From Andrena cerasifolii (Eukaryota; Arthropoda; Insecta; Hymenoptera; Andrenidae), in assembly GCF_050908995.1 (NCBI RefSeq), contig NC_135130.1:6441001-6505000 (forward strand): a stretch of DNA of 64,000 nucleotides, given 5' to 3'. The translations under genes were made by a program, and so were the position numbers. The notes below the pieces were generated by a model that did not search any database, was not told the origin of the DNA, and was given only the letters and a program-made list of their open reading frames with translations. Position 1 is the first letter of the stretch. Each line of letters starts with the position of its first letter. Positions 25,201 through 37,140 of this stretch are shown here, in pieces.

Positions 25201-25619
25201 GCGATACTGGTCAAGTAGTGATAAAGATTTTTACAGAACAGTTGTTACTTATTATCTAAGATCTTCAGGTTTGTTAAAGAAAATTTTTAGAAAGAAGGAA
25301 AGTCTAAATTAAGAGAAATAATTGCGTAACTCGTTCACTGAGCGGAACTTTGAACGCGATTAACGCTGATCGATATCTGCGTAGATAAAGTAAAATTCTA
25401 ATTTCGCGTTTCTGATTTCCTTTTGGCTGCGGCATGAATTACATTCCATCCGGCGTAAAGTTCACTGCGTCGTATATATATTCTTTATGTAAGGGGTGTA
25501 TCAAGGGATAAAGGATAATAGATAACAGAATCTATAACATTGCAGAATTTGGACGGTGTTCTAGATTATTTTAAGGACATAAAGTTTCTCATATTTGGTT
25601 GGACCATTTAGTGGACACA
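22275..25619. other. Divergent spacer between RpS20 and Pds5
   Basis: This 3.3-kb spacer carries the RpS20 5' untranslated exon at its left edge and a palindromic repeat at 22960-23132. Beyond that I see only AT-rich unique-looking sequence and a short ATTGCACCATTGCACCATTG direct repeat at about 23991. No coding gene is supported. Confidence 0.55.
22960..23132. mobile_element. 173-bp palindromic element
   Basis: The left GGTGAGTGGCTCACTTCACA, TTGGCAT and GAGCATTTCTAC blocks are mirrored by GTAGAAATGCTC, ATGCCAA and TGTGAAGTGTGCCCCTTACC. No coding capacity. Superfamily unclear. Confidence 0.75.
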
Positions 25620-28600
25620 ATGTCAGAAATAGTTTACCCGCAAGGGTGCAGATCTGTTACGGAAGATCTGGGTCCGGATGAACTGATTAGACGCTTAAAG
25701 GTACATTCGTTATGATTCTAATGAAAAGCAGGCGGTGACGGAGCTAGATAAGTGTAACTTATACTCGTCTGCATTGCCTAGACCTTAGCTCACACGTTAC
25801 AAGCGATGGGACAAGACGAAGGAATGTACCAGCAATACATACCTCTCGCGTTACATTTGGCGGAGGAACACTTTCTGATGCATCAGAGTAAAGACGTCCA
25901 GCTCTTGATCGCGTGCTGCATCGCTGACGTTCTAAGGGTCTACGCGCCCGAAGCTCCATACAAAGATGCGGAACAGGTAACGAGAAGCTTGTAATCTTCC
26001 AAAAACATTAATTCAACAGCTACGATTAAATTGGACTTCTATTGTTGCAGGTGAAAACGATATTCCTGTTTCTGATTAAACAATTGGCCGGCTTGAAAGA
26101 CCCGAAAGATCCCGCTTTTAAGAGATACTTCTATCTTCTGGAGAATTTGGCATACGTGAAATCGTTTAATATGTGCTTCGAGCTGGAAGACTGCCAAGAG
26201 ATTTTCTGCGCGCTCTTTTCTCTTATGTTTAGGATAGTAAAGTAAGTATAATTACAGTCTTCCCCGGAATATCGAGAAAGATTTGGGACCGGGGGATTCT
26301 CTATAAACCGAGGCACCGTATTCACCTGTTCGGAGCTCAGCGCGCGTTCGGGGTTGAGCGAAATTTGCGGCGTCCATTTCATGGTATCGTTCGGACCCGA
26401 ATGCACGCTCTGATGGGCCGCCAGCAAGCGGATCGGCCCGAACGCGCGCCGAACACCCAACGAGCAAAAAATCGGTGCACATTCGGGGCGAATGCACAGG
26501 TGAATGCGCGGCTTAATAAACTGACCCTTATCTTTTCATATTACCAATTACACCTTGGTGAGAGTATCACCAATGGATTGGTGAGTTTATGTCGACGAAA
26601 ACGAGTCCAAACACGAAGCAACTCGGTCTATTTCTTATTACGAAAACATGATTAGAATTCCAGCTCCCACGTTTAAGGGAAAAGCAAGCTTCTCTGGTGG
26701 TTAACTCACATCATTTCTCCTGCAATTATCGAAGTAATTTGCCAATCCTGGTAATACCAAATAGGTACTAAACATCCAGGCAATGTTTCCTGAAGACTGC
26801 ATTTAAGCAATCTTCAGCGGACACTTTACAATTTGGTGAAGTCGTTGATATTCTCCATTTATTTTTTTTCATTTTTTATTTTGATTGATAAACGGGGATA
26901 GGTCCCCATTAGTATACAAAGCTGGTATTACAGTTCTGACGGACAAATCACAAGTTTCACAAGTTACTGTGAACCGAGATTCTAAAGCTGCTTATATTAA
27001 CGCTACGCTACAGATGCGGTTTACAGGGTCAGAGTTGACCATTGAGGTGATATACTGCTGGGCGTGAAAAGTACGTGTAAATCTAAACGATCTATTGGGA
27101 GCATAGAAGTTTATCAATTCAAGGAGTTGAGGGCAATTAATATGGTAGTTAATAATCTTAAAAAGGAGAAGCAAGTCCGCCTCAGCTCTCCTAAACCCGA
27201 GGGATCGCAGGAATTTAAATTCTTTTCTGCAGTATTACATAGTGTGTAACGGGAAGAAGTCACTTTCCAGGGTGTAAATTACAACATTTAGCGAACATAG
27301 TGACGTTCACTAAAGATGGACCGAATTGCTTCGCGTTTGAACTCATTTTCATTGAGAAAGCTTAAAAAATCCATTAGTAATACTTTCGTGAACATTTATC
27401 GAAAACATGAACATTTAATTTTTCTGTACTGGGTATTTTACCTGGCCCAATGCTTCTATTGCTCTCTGCAGTCAACGGGCGGCCTACCCGGGACCGCAGG
27501 CCCTCGCTCGCAGCGAGGAAGCAAAACTGTGGGGTGGGTAGGTCGTTCCCGATAATCCGGGGAAAAAAGCATTTCAATAATCCGGGGAAGACTGTACATA
27601 CAAGGAGGTACAACGATAGATAGCAACTACTGTAATCGTTATTATTTCCAGCGATGAACATTCTGGGAAAGTGAAAAGTTTTATGTTAGACGTATTATGT
27701 CCACTTATTACAGAATCAGACATTGTTAGCAATGAACTTCTAGACATTATACTTATGAATATCGTAGAGCCAAACAAAACGCAGAAGAAGAATGCGTATT
27801 TGCTGGCGAAGGAACTAGTAATTAAATGTAGCGATACATTAGAACCTTATATTCAAGCAGTGAGTAGAATAATCTCTGAACATCCATTTGCTTTTTAAGC
27901 GTATTACGAAAGAAGAGGTGCTATAAGATTTTCGATGCTTTTGAATTTACAGTTCTTCAACCACGTGTTGATCTTGGGCAAAGAGGAGAAAAGCTTACAA
28001 ATCTGCAAGAAAGTGTACGATTTGATTTACGAGTTAAATCACATATGTCCGAGCGTCTTGTTGTCCGTCCTGCCGCAATTAGAATGTAAACTGAAATCAT
28101 CTTCTGAAACCGAGCGTTTGGGTGCTGTAGCGTTACTAGCGAGAATGTTCTCCGAAAAAGGATCTCAATTAGCTGTACAACACACGCAACTGTGGCGAGC
28201 ATTTCTAGGAAGATTCAACGACATCAGCGTATCGATTCGCATCAAATGCGTGCAGTATTCGATGCATTTTTTACTGAACCATCCTGAATTGAGAAAGGAT
28301 ATCACCGACACCTTGAAACTGAGGCAACACGACGCGGACGAAAGTGTCCGCTACGAAGTTGTTATGGCTATAGTAACCACCGCTAGAAGAGATTTCGAAG
28401 TTGTATCCGACAGTGAAGATTTACTAGAATTTGTTAAAGAGAGAACGTTGGATAAAAAGGCACGTTATCTTCTGCGTAGCGTACGATGCTTTAAGGAGTC
28501 GTGTCTATTTGACAGGCGAAAAGTAACGTCGTTTTCGGGAATTTTTTGTGGAAAATATGATGAATGTTTCTTACAAATATTTCCTTGTTTTAGAAGTACA

Positions 28601-31600
28601 TATATTCAGCAACTCTCAGTAATTTTGTTATAGGAAGATATTCAAAAATGAACGAATAACAGCCACTCTCGCGGAAGCTGTTTTTATAAAGGCGCTGCGC
28701 GGCAGAGTTGGGCATTATTCGATTAAATTTTAATTCGGATGATCTCGAATAAGAATTGAGAATTAAATGAAGTTATTCGAGAATAATGAATCAATTTTTA
28801 TTCGCAATTCTTATTCGAAGTAATAATGATTTCTCCGAGCCGAATCATCTGAAATCGGAAAGTGAAGAAGATTCTGTTAATGATTCAGTTTGCAAAAGAA
28901 ATCTAATATACATTAGATTTTCCACAAAAAATTCACGAAAATCACGTGCTTTTTCGCCTGCCACCTAGGCATGACGCCTTAAGGCCGTCGCGCATTTTGA
29001 CGAAGCGCGGCAGTGCGAAGAGAAATGTTGCGAATCAATGCGAAAATGTTTATGAACAATTGATGACCGAAATTAGTTATTATTAATTTCTTCGATTCGC
29101 TTCGCTAAAATCCGCGACGGCCTTTATATTTCGCAGATAAATTCTGGCGCGTAGGTCTAACGAATCTTTTAACTTTCAGTTTAAGATCAGGAAAGAAGCA
29201 ATGTCAGGATTGGCAATGATATACAAGAAACATTTGAACGACGCAGACGTACCGCAAGCTACAAAGAAGGCTGTTACTTGGATAAAAGATAAAATATTAC
29301 ATGGTTATTATATGGCGGGCATGGAAGATAGATTATTGGTAGAAAGATTATTGAATACCTGTTTAGTACCTTACCAGCTGCCAGCTGGTGAGCGAATGAA
29401 GAAATTATATCATTTATTAGGTACAATTGACGACCACGCATCCAAAGCATTTGTAGAATTGCAGAAACATCAACTTGCGTAAGTGTACTTCCCATTATTA
29501 ACGATCAGAGTTGGGCATTATTACGTCGAATAAGAATTACGAATAATAATTTATTCGTTATTCTCGAATAACTCAATTTAATTCTCAATTCTTATTCGAA
29601 ATCATTCGAATAAAAATTTATTCGAATAATGCCCAACTCTGCTTACGATTACTTATACAGTCGAACCTCGATAATTAAGAAACGTAATTTAAGAACGACC
29701 CCTAAAGAGTAATATTTCGAGCATAAAATGTGTCTTTTTAATTATTTTTAAAACTTTAAAACTTTGACCTTTAAAACTTGAATCTGTCTTGCCCCTACAG
29801 CTTCACAAGTAAAAAAAATTAACAGTCCTACAAAGCCTCTATAAGTCGAATTTTCGTTTGTTCAACCTCACTTGAAAACTCGACAAGCCGAAACCTCTAT
29901 AATTCAAAGATTTTTTCCCTTCCCTCGAGATTCGAATTGTCAGGGTTCGAATATAAACTTAATATAACTTTATTGAGCTGATTTTCATACAAACATGCGA
30001 TGCTTTAATTTAGCGTGCGAAGGGCAGTGGTCGAATGGTTGGAAATCGTAAAGAAGCCGGACGCCATGGTTGAGCTGGTGGCTAAAATCCATCAGATATC
30101 CCGTTTTCTACCAGACCCCATGAAAGTGCAAGAATTTTTACAGAAGTTTAGTGCTCACATGAGAAAGGACACCGCACTGCTTCAAGGAATGGAAACGATA
30201 GTACAACCGAACGTTTCTTGCAAGGAGTGCGCGGATACGATAAGCATGGTTCTGAAGAAGTTAGGCCAGCCTGTCATGACGAATTTATATTATAACACGA
30301 TAAAAATGTTATTAGAGAGAGTCAGTTCTGTCATGATCGATGAAGAAGCGATTAGGGTAATTGCATACTGTCCTACGTTTCACATACACGATTGCTTGTG
30401 CATATTTCTTACACTGATTATATTCCGACAGGTTTTAATTGGATACGTATTAGATTGTTTAAAAGGAGGTAACGTGATAGAAGAAGTCGGACTAAATCCA
30501 AACAACGCAGGAGAAAAAGGTCTAAGGCTACTTGTGGTATGTTCATAATTCTGCCTCGTAAATGCATTTGGGTCATTCTTCAGCGAAAGATGGTAGTATT
30601 TTTTGAGGATTTTCAATCCGAAAATAAAACTTTGTTTATAATTTTCATTATTGTAAAAATGATTTTTCAACCGGAAACAAAATTATTCAGGAAGGCCGAT
30701 CCTTCTAGATTAAAATAACGCAAGATTCAACGAAATCCGACAAATAGTTTCCGAGATAAAAATTCATAAGTACGACCCATTTTCACGAAAATGGGCAAAA
30801 ATCGCAAAATTCAAGGTTCTGTATTTTTTATACAAACTCGAAATCGACAAAATGATGAATTAAACTCGCCCTAATTTCACGAGGAGTACAACATATTCAA
30901 GTTTGAACAAAATCCGAGACATCGAGGGAAAAAAGTGATCGAGTTGGCGCGGAATGACCCATTTACTCTGCGCACATTATTATTCCGTTCTAAACGCAAG
31001 CTTATCGTTCCTCGGGATTTCAGATGCTTTCGTTCGTGTTCGGTCCACATTTCCTTCACAACGACATCTTGATGCAACTCGTCCATCTTTTGGAATTGGA
31101 AGACGAAATGGTAGCGCCGCTGGTGCTCTCGATTTTCACATTTCTAGGAAAATACAAGCCTCTGTGCGACGTTGCGCCAGATATTATGAACCTTATGGTG
31201 CCGATATGCAAGAACTTCGCTGAAACGGGAACACCGAAACAGGCGAAGCAGGCTGTCAGATGTTTGTTCGTTAATATGACCAATATCCACGATACCATTT
31301 TCCCTGAAATTATCGAGAGAATTAAGAATACTCTTACCCCAGCTTCAGAATATTATCGAACATCTATAGTCACGTTAGGTCATATAGCTTATAATTTACC
31401 AGAAAAGTATCAAGTACAAATAAAGAATATGGTGTCGAGAAAGGTAAGCACTCTTAGACGATCGTGTAAAAGGTGACGTCGTGTTATTTTAATACGATCC
31501 AAATGTTGTCCGCCTGCGCAGATAGTCAAGGAGTTGTTAGTGAAAGAGAGCAGCGAGCAAACTTCCGACACCATCGAAGGAGATTGGTGCAGAGAAGATC

Positions 31601-34600
31601 AATTGCCCGAGGAGACCCGTTGTAGATTAGAAGGATTGAAGTGTATGGCACGCTGGTTGTTAGGATTGAAGACTGATGTACTCTCTGCTCAAAAAACCTT
31701 CAGAATGCTGAACGCGTTTGTGGTGAACAAGGGCGATCTTTTACAACAAGGTCGCTTAAGCAAGGCAGAAATGAGCTGGCTGCGATTACAAGCGGGCTGC
31801 TCGATGCTAAAGATATGCGAGCAAAAAGGTGTTGGCGATCAATTTACTGCGGAACAGTTCTACAACCTGTCTCAACTCATGGTGGTACGTGAATTATTAT
31901 AGAGACTTATCTGAATTATTAGGAATTAATATACAGTGGTGGACGAAAGAAAGTTTACATCCTTTAAAGTCGCATAACTTTTTTAGAATTGGTCCAAACG
32001 GTTTGAGCTTTTTTGGGTAGCGAGAAGGATTAGTTTGCTAAGTGACGTGTTTAGTCGTTTTGAAAAAAATTGCAATTGGTCGGAATAGCAAAAAAAAAAA
32101 TGGCAAAGATCGTTTTTTTTTTTCAAAATTTTTTTCTGAGCCTGTAATGAAAATTCAAAGATCTCGTTTGAAGATTTAAGTAAGTTGTATACGTGCTGAA
32201 AATTTCATCAAAATCGGTTAACGTTGCTCCGAGATACAAATGTTTAAAGATCGCAGAATAAGGTCGAAAATCGCTGATTTCGGAAATTTCGCAATTGTAA
32301 TTTTTTTTCAAACCGCCGAAACACGTCACTCAGCAAACTAATCCTTCTAGCTCCTCAAAAAACCTCAAGCGGTTTGGACCGATTCTAAAAAAGTTATGCA
32401 ATTTTAAAGCATGTAAACTTTCTTTCGTCCGCCACTGTATATAAAAATCTATGTGAAAATATAATCGCATTTAAATTGTTCGAACCCGTTCGTAGGACGA
32501 AGTTCCACAAGTGCGAGAGGCTTTCGGTAGCAAATTACATAAAGGACTCGGAAGAGGAATTCCAAATAAATGCTTGCCGTTAGATTTCATGGGCTATTAC
32601 GCTCTCGCTGGCAAGGAACAAGACAAAAGACTAAAGTGCGTTTTGAAAACGTACATGCAAACCGACATAAATAAAAGGAGGGACTATGTTAAAACATTGT
32701 CACTGGGTACCGTGGAACGGGCCATGGGTAAGAAACTGAATAGTAAGCCATTATAGACATATCGTTTAATATTACCTTTTTTTTGGTAATTATGCAGAAC
32801 AGGTGTTTCCTCGTCGATTTTGACGATCTTGAAGTATGTTGTCGGGGACATGATTCTGAACAACTTTTTCTATACATGTTACCGCTGCTCGACCTTCGTT
32901 TCCGAGATATTCGCGAAAAACTGCTGTTACTACTATAATGTATTCTGCCGTATACGTACCTACAGTACGCGTTCGTGGCAGAGTATGCGCCAGCGTGGGA
33001 CAAAACAAATGATGAAGCTGGCCTTCGTTTCCGAGATACCTATTTGCGAAAAGCTTCTTTTGACTTATTCCGACGCAACGCATTCCACTTTCCAACTTGT
33101 CCCGGGTATTAGTATTGGTTGGGGCTAGATTAGTGCGGGGGCGGGCGCGCGTCCGCTCGCGGGCGCGTAACGCATGCTAGCGAACCGATGTGAGTCGGGG
33201 TATTGACGGGCATCCGCAGGTTTCTGGTTCAAATCTCCAAATTCATATCGGTTTGCTACCATGCTTTACGCGCCCGCGGGCGGGCGCGCGCCCCCCGCGT
33301 TCATCTGTCCCCAACCAATACTAATACCCGGGACAAGTTGGGAAGTTTTTCTAAAATATCTTGGAAACGAAGGTCGTGCGACGGTAACATGTATAGGAAA
33401 AAAGATGTTCAGAATGTTGAGTTTTACAACATATCCAAAAAATCATTGAAATCGGTGAGGAAACGCCTATTCTGCATAATTACCTTATTTTTTTTATTAC
33501 TATTAAACACGCGTTATTAAAGCAGCAGATGCATTAAGCGTTTAATCGAATCCCGGTTACAGGTCAACTGCCTCACATTCTTCCCGATTACATGCTAGTA
33601 TTCGCAGTACCTATCCTTGCGCACGATCCTGAATTCACGAGCCATCAGATGGTGGCTCAGCTGAAAGTCATACAGCAGTGTTTATGGTTCATACTGGAGC
33701 CGCTCATAACAAAGAACGAATATTATTGCTATAGTTTTTATAAAAATCTCATTGAGCGAATGAAGAGCCACAAGGACGCTCTGAAACCCGAGGACAACAA
33801 TATGAACTATGTAATTATCACGGACTTATCTCTCATGACTTACGAATTCGATTCAGGAAAGTTCACTTTGTCTTCTTGTGCGTAGAAATTGTGGGCTGTT
33901 TGTGATTTAGCTATGAATGTGATATACACTAAGACGACGATTTTCGATATGAAAGAATTCCCCAGCGAGACACGAATTCCCACCATGTACTTCAAGCGCG
34001 CGGACGAGCTGTTGACCAACATCAGGAATTACTTGCCCGCCGAGATGCAGATAAACATGTCGAGCCCCAAAGGGAAAGGGTTGCTCCACAATACGCATTC
34101 GGTCAGTGAAAGGCCGCAGCGCAGGGCCAAGTCCAAACAGCAAAAGGAAGTGGGCATTGGCCCGAACGAAACCGACGCAAGGGTAAGTTGAACGATTCTG
34201 ATCGCGATTAATGATATTGATGCTTCATTACCCATTAGTCCCGAGGAGCACGCAGTTACTTTTGTATTTTGTGTACTTTTTATAAATCGTAAATTTGCAA
34301 ATAATAGTGTTGAAAAAGTTTTTTGAGTGTGTGATATGATTTCAAGCTGCAAATTGGAGAAGTGGAATGTATTGATGCACAGGTAAAGTCATTTGACATT
34401 TAAGAAGACAAGTACTTCGTGTCGTTCGATTTATTTCTACGGTGACTTTAAATGCCGGCGACTATTCACGCGGTACGATGTTTATTTACAGCCGGCGGAG
34501 GCATCCGAGACTAGAATTCAATTACCTGGTTTAGAAGAAGAAGTAAGTGAGTGATGTTTATGCTTTAATTCGACAGACACTAAGGAGAGAATTTTTCAGA

Positions 34601-34656
34601 TCGAAGAACCACCGGCGAAGAGGGCATTAAGAGAATCGGATAAAGTAAATAAATAA
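25620..34656 (+). CDS. Pds5: Sister chromatid cohesion protein Pds5
   Basis: This HEAT-repeat protein binds cohesin in the nucleus and controls its maintenance and release. Fifteen exons join in phase: 25620-25700, 25782-25976, 26051-26241, 27652-27859, 27953-28459, 29180-29478, 30014-30356, 30432-30536, 31024-31443, 31522-31884, 32496-32727, 33563-33810, 33886-34182, 34492-34542 and 34600-34656, giving 1198 aa, close to the fly protein. Diagnostic blocks are YAPEAPYKDAEQ, RYFYLLENLAYVKSFN, SVLPQLECKLKSS, LGRFNDISVSIR, ERTLDKK and KLHKGLGR. The C-terminal tail is short and basic, ending KRALRESDKVNK, unlike the long AT-hook tail of vertebrates. Exon 5 ends AAAAAG followed by GCACGT, a GC-AG intron. 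Exon 2 has two nearby AG acceptors, and only the first (25781) keeps frame. Introns 3, 5, 6, 8, 10 and 11 hold mobile elements. Confidence 0.96.
26255..27594. mobile_element. 1.34-kb non-autonomous pogo/Tigger-like element in Pds5 intron 3
   Basis: The left end CAGTCTTCCCCGGAATAT matches the reverse complement of the right end (CAGTCTTCCCCGGATTAT). Both ends are flanked by TA, the Tc1/mariner-type target. No transposase reading frame is seen inside, so it looks like a deletion derivative or carries unrelated filler. The pogo label is inferred from the CAGT...CCGGATTAT end style. Confidence 0.75.
28703..28830. mobile_element. hAT-like miniature element, right-truncated copy
   Basis: It starts CAGAGTTGGGCATTATTCGA, the same terminus as the complete copy at 29506-29641, with ATTCTTATTCG-type internal blocks. 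The right terminus is missing. Confidence 0.6.
28981..29124. mobile_element. Small palindromic element with GGCCGTCGC ends, copy 2
   Basis: Left AAGGCCGTCGCGCATTTTG is mirrored by AAAATCCGCGACGGCCTTT. It is the same family as 11921-12043. It sits in Pds5 intron 5, about 55 bp before the acceptor. Confidence 0.75.
29506..29641. mobile_element. Complete 136-bp hAT-like miniature element
   Basis: Perfect terminal inverted repeats CAGAGTTGGGCATTATT and AATAATGCCCAACTCTG bound the element. Flanks TTAACGAT and CTTACGAT match at six of eight positions, as expected for an old 8-bp hAT duplication. The interior is ATTCGAAT-rich and palindromic. Confidence 0.85.
29665..29965. mobile_element. Second pogo-like remnant in Pds5 intron 6
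   Basis: It starts CAGTCGAACCTCGATAATTA, a typical pogo-like end, and includes a related inverted block (CCCTCGAGATTCGAATTGTC) about 270 bp later. The ends are too decayed to define exactly. Confidence 0.4.
30570..30962. mobile_element. Inverted-repeat element in Pds5 intron 8
   Basis: Ends TGGGTCATTC and GAATGACCCA are exact inverted copies, with A/T-rich flanks. The interior is dominated by short AAAATC-type motifs and lacks coding sequence. It sits about 60 bp before the exon 9 acceptor. Confidence 0.55.
31934..32437. mobile_element. 504-bp palindromic mariner-type element in Pds5 intron 10
   Basis: It begins CAGTGGTGGACGAAAGAAAG and ends CTTTCTTTCGTCCGCCACTG, with TA on both sides (31932-31933 and 32438-32439). 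The arms stay complementary for about 130 bp (AAAAGTTATGC and GTGACGTGTTT blocks on both sides). No transposase. The intron would fold into a long hairpin in the pre-mRNA. Confidence 0.88.
32785..33484. mobile_element. 700-bp foldback with GC-rich centre in Pds5 intron 11
   Basis: Left GGTAATTATGCAGAACAGG is mirrored by the right end CCTATTCTGCATAATTACC. Further arm pairs are GAACAACTTTTTCTATACATG with its inverse and AATACTAATACCCGGGACAA on both sides of the centre. The centre (33135-33300) is over 70 percent G+C by eye, with GGGCGGGCGCGCG runs that can also pair. A sequence GGTTCAAATC in the centre resembles a tRNA B box, but no tRNA fold is present. Confidence 0.75.
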
Positions 34657-37140
34657 TTAAGTGAATGAACTGTACCCAAGGGGATGTTTTAGAAATAGGG
34701 GAAAGACTTAAGGGACGTGATGATCATAACAATTAAAGAATCTAAAAATACTTTACAAATTAGAAAACAGAATATTTTGATTATGTACAACAATTAATAA
34801 ACCTGTCGTTCGCGTATGTCTAGGCAGTAAGATGTTAAGATAATTATACATTAACGTCAAATAATTAATATGTGTAGGCTTACGGCTCGAAACATTTTGT
34901 GGTGTTGCGGCAAATTAAAAAGATCCATTGTTTCACACTATTTGGAGAGTCCATTTGTTCCGATTTCGAAAATAAACGCAAAGTCGTGGTTCTTTCAATT
35001 TCTTCGTACGTTAACGAAAGCGATGGCACGTTCAATAATGCGAGAATATTGGCTCCTTCGGCGAGTATTCCTTTTCGTAGACATCTCGAAGAAGTTTCCC
35101 GATTTAAGGTCTTTCTTCCTTTGCGAAATGTCCAACAATTTTTGTATTGTTCTCCTTTGCACCAATTAATAAAAACGCTCGTGTCGTTTCATGTACATTC
35201 TCCTTCGCGAAGAAGTAATCGAAATTGTATAAAAAAAAAGTGTTCGTAATATTTTGCTTCCGAACGTTAAAATTGAAATATAAAATATCGGTGGAGGTGG
35301 CTATCCTTTTAAGTTAGCAGTAACAAATCGTTTTTCTTCGACGAAAAAAAAAACAAATTATATATACGTATATATATATATATATGTGAGCAGATTAACA
35401 AAACAAACACATCTCATCTTTTGTGTGCAGGAGAGAACAACATGAGGTTGTTTGATTGCTATAAACATCGTGTTCTACATAAAAGAGTGTGTGTCAATTG
35501 GCTTTGTGATCCAAAGTTGTTTGTTTCTATTAATTTGATTATCAATCATTATTATTATTATCTTATTGCTATTATTATTATTATTCTATTGAGGAGATCG
35601 TATAGCTCGGACGACCACTACTTTCTAAGGCACGTACTGTCTCCTAAAATTGTCTGTTTATATTTTATTTCTAAAGCTAATTTAAATGTTTGAGATTTTG
35701 GTCAGCGCACGGCCGCTAATTATTAATTTATTTCAAATAAGGTGACCTTATAAATACTTCAATAGTATCTATACATATATACATATAAATATATCTTCAA
35801 CGGATAGTGCGCATTAATATAAAAGATTATTCGTTAAAGAGACTTTTTGTTATGCAAAGGTAACGAGAATACATCATCCAATATGATAATCAATTTTAAA
35901 AAAAAAAAAAAGAAACAAGTTCATCATCCTCGTACGTGACAGTTATTCCTGTACCACTGTCATCATTGTATATGTATTATAAAACTACTTTCGTATCCTT
36001 TTAATTCAAATTTGTATCCAAAAGCTTTTCTATACTCGGTAGAAAAAACAAATTGTTCTTGGGACCCGACAGTTTTATACGTAAGTCTCGATTAAAATTA
36101 AAGTGTATCCGCATGATTTCACCCTGTACTTCATAAGCATCTCGCATCAACGACGAGCGCGTTGTATTTATTGATATTTATGCGGCGGTAATTTTATGCA
36201 CATCAATTTTCGCAAGCTCCGTCATCGTTCGTCTGGAATCCAGCACATTAGTAGAAGTTACTTTCGAAACATCATTTCCATAATAGTAATAGCGATTAAT
36301 AAACACCTTGCATAAATGCGATTACATTTATAACCGATTTTGCTCGCAGGATGTACTTGTAGCTCCACGAGAATCAGAGACGAATCGTTCGAATTCTCAT
36401 TAAAATTTCAACATCATCGAATCAATATGCAATCTTTCGGGAAGACGTTGGGTACAAATTTGAGAGAAACTCTGAGTAATTTAAAATGGGCCTAGGTTTT
36501 ATAAAATTTCCTTTTTCAATATTAGAATTATTAGCGTTAAGTGATAAACTGTATTAAACCTAACGATGAATGGGAATCGTGTGCGAGGTTGTGAATGGCG
36601 ACGGATGCTTGGTTTTTATTATATAAACACTATAGAATTAACACGTACCTATTACCTCTTCGCTAAAATTACAGTACAATGCAAGTCTTACGGTTCCTTC
36701 ATTTCGTTTTGCAGTAATCGTAGAACCGAGCTCTTTGGATTCCGTAATATAAGTTTCGCGGGACGTGAAGAAAACGCATTGTCACTGGTTCTTCGAATCG
36801 ACATAATCTCATTTCAAACATTTCTCGCAAGATAATTCGTAGACTTAAAGCCACTCTGCAATATATTATTGTATTTTATAGTATTTTAGCAATATCTGTT
36901 TCTGTGGGTATTCAATCGCATAGTACTGCAATTTTTGTTCAAACAGGTCGTAGACTATGAATGAAGTATACATATTCCGAGGAAACAAAAAAATAAAAAA
37001 AACAAACCAATTAATCAGTGCTATTCATCTGTCAATCTGTGAGACATAAGTGACGCATTGTAACGGTTCTATAATAAAACAAATTAAGTAAAATGGTATG
37101 TATTTAATAAGATATAATTACAGATATGAAAAAGTTCGCC
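34657..37140. other. Convergent spacer between Pds5 and DDX27
   Basis: These 2.5 kb hold the two 3' untranslated regions. A plus-strand AATAAA at 34796-34801 is a good Pds5 polyadenylation signal. TA-rich microsatellite occurs at about 35358-35386 and an A-run at about 35898. I see no coding gene. Confidence 0.55.

Noticed and set aside
25782..25788. Second acceptor (AG at 25787-25788) for Pds5 exon 2
   Set aside because: It would shift the frame into a product unlike Pds5. The upstream AG at 25780-25781 gives RRLKTLAHTLQAMGQ in frame.
33220..33250. tRNA-like GGTTCAAATC in the Pds5 foldback centre
   Set aside because: No A box, no acceptor stem and no anticodon arm can be drawn around it.
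34870..35169. Plus-strand 99-codon frame after Pds5
   Set aside because: It has no similarity to known proteins, no splice partners, and follows the Pds5 polyadenylation signal closely; composition matches the AT-rich spacer.
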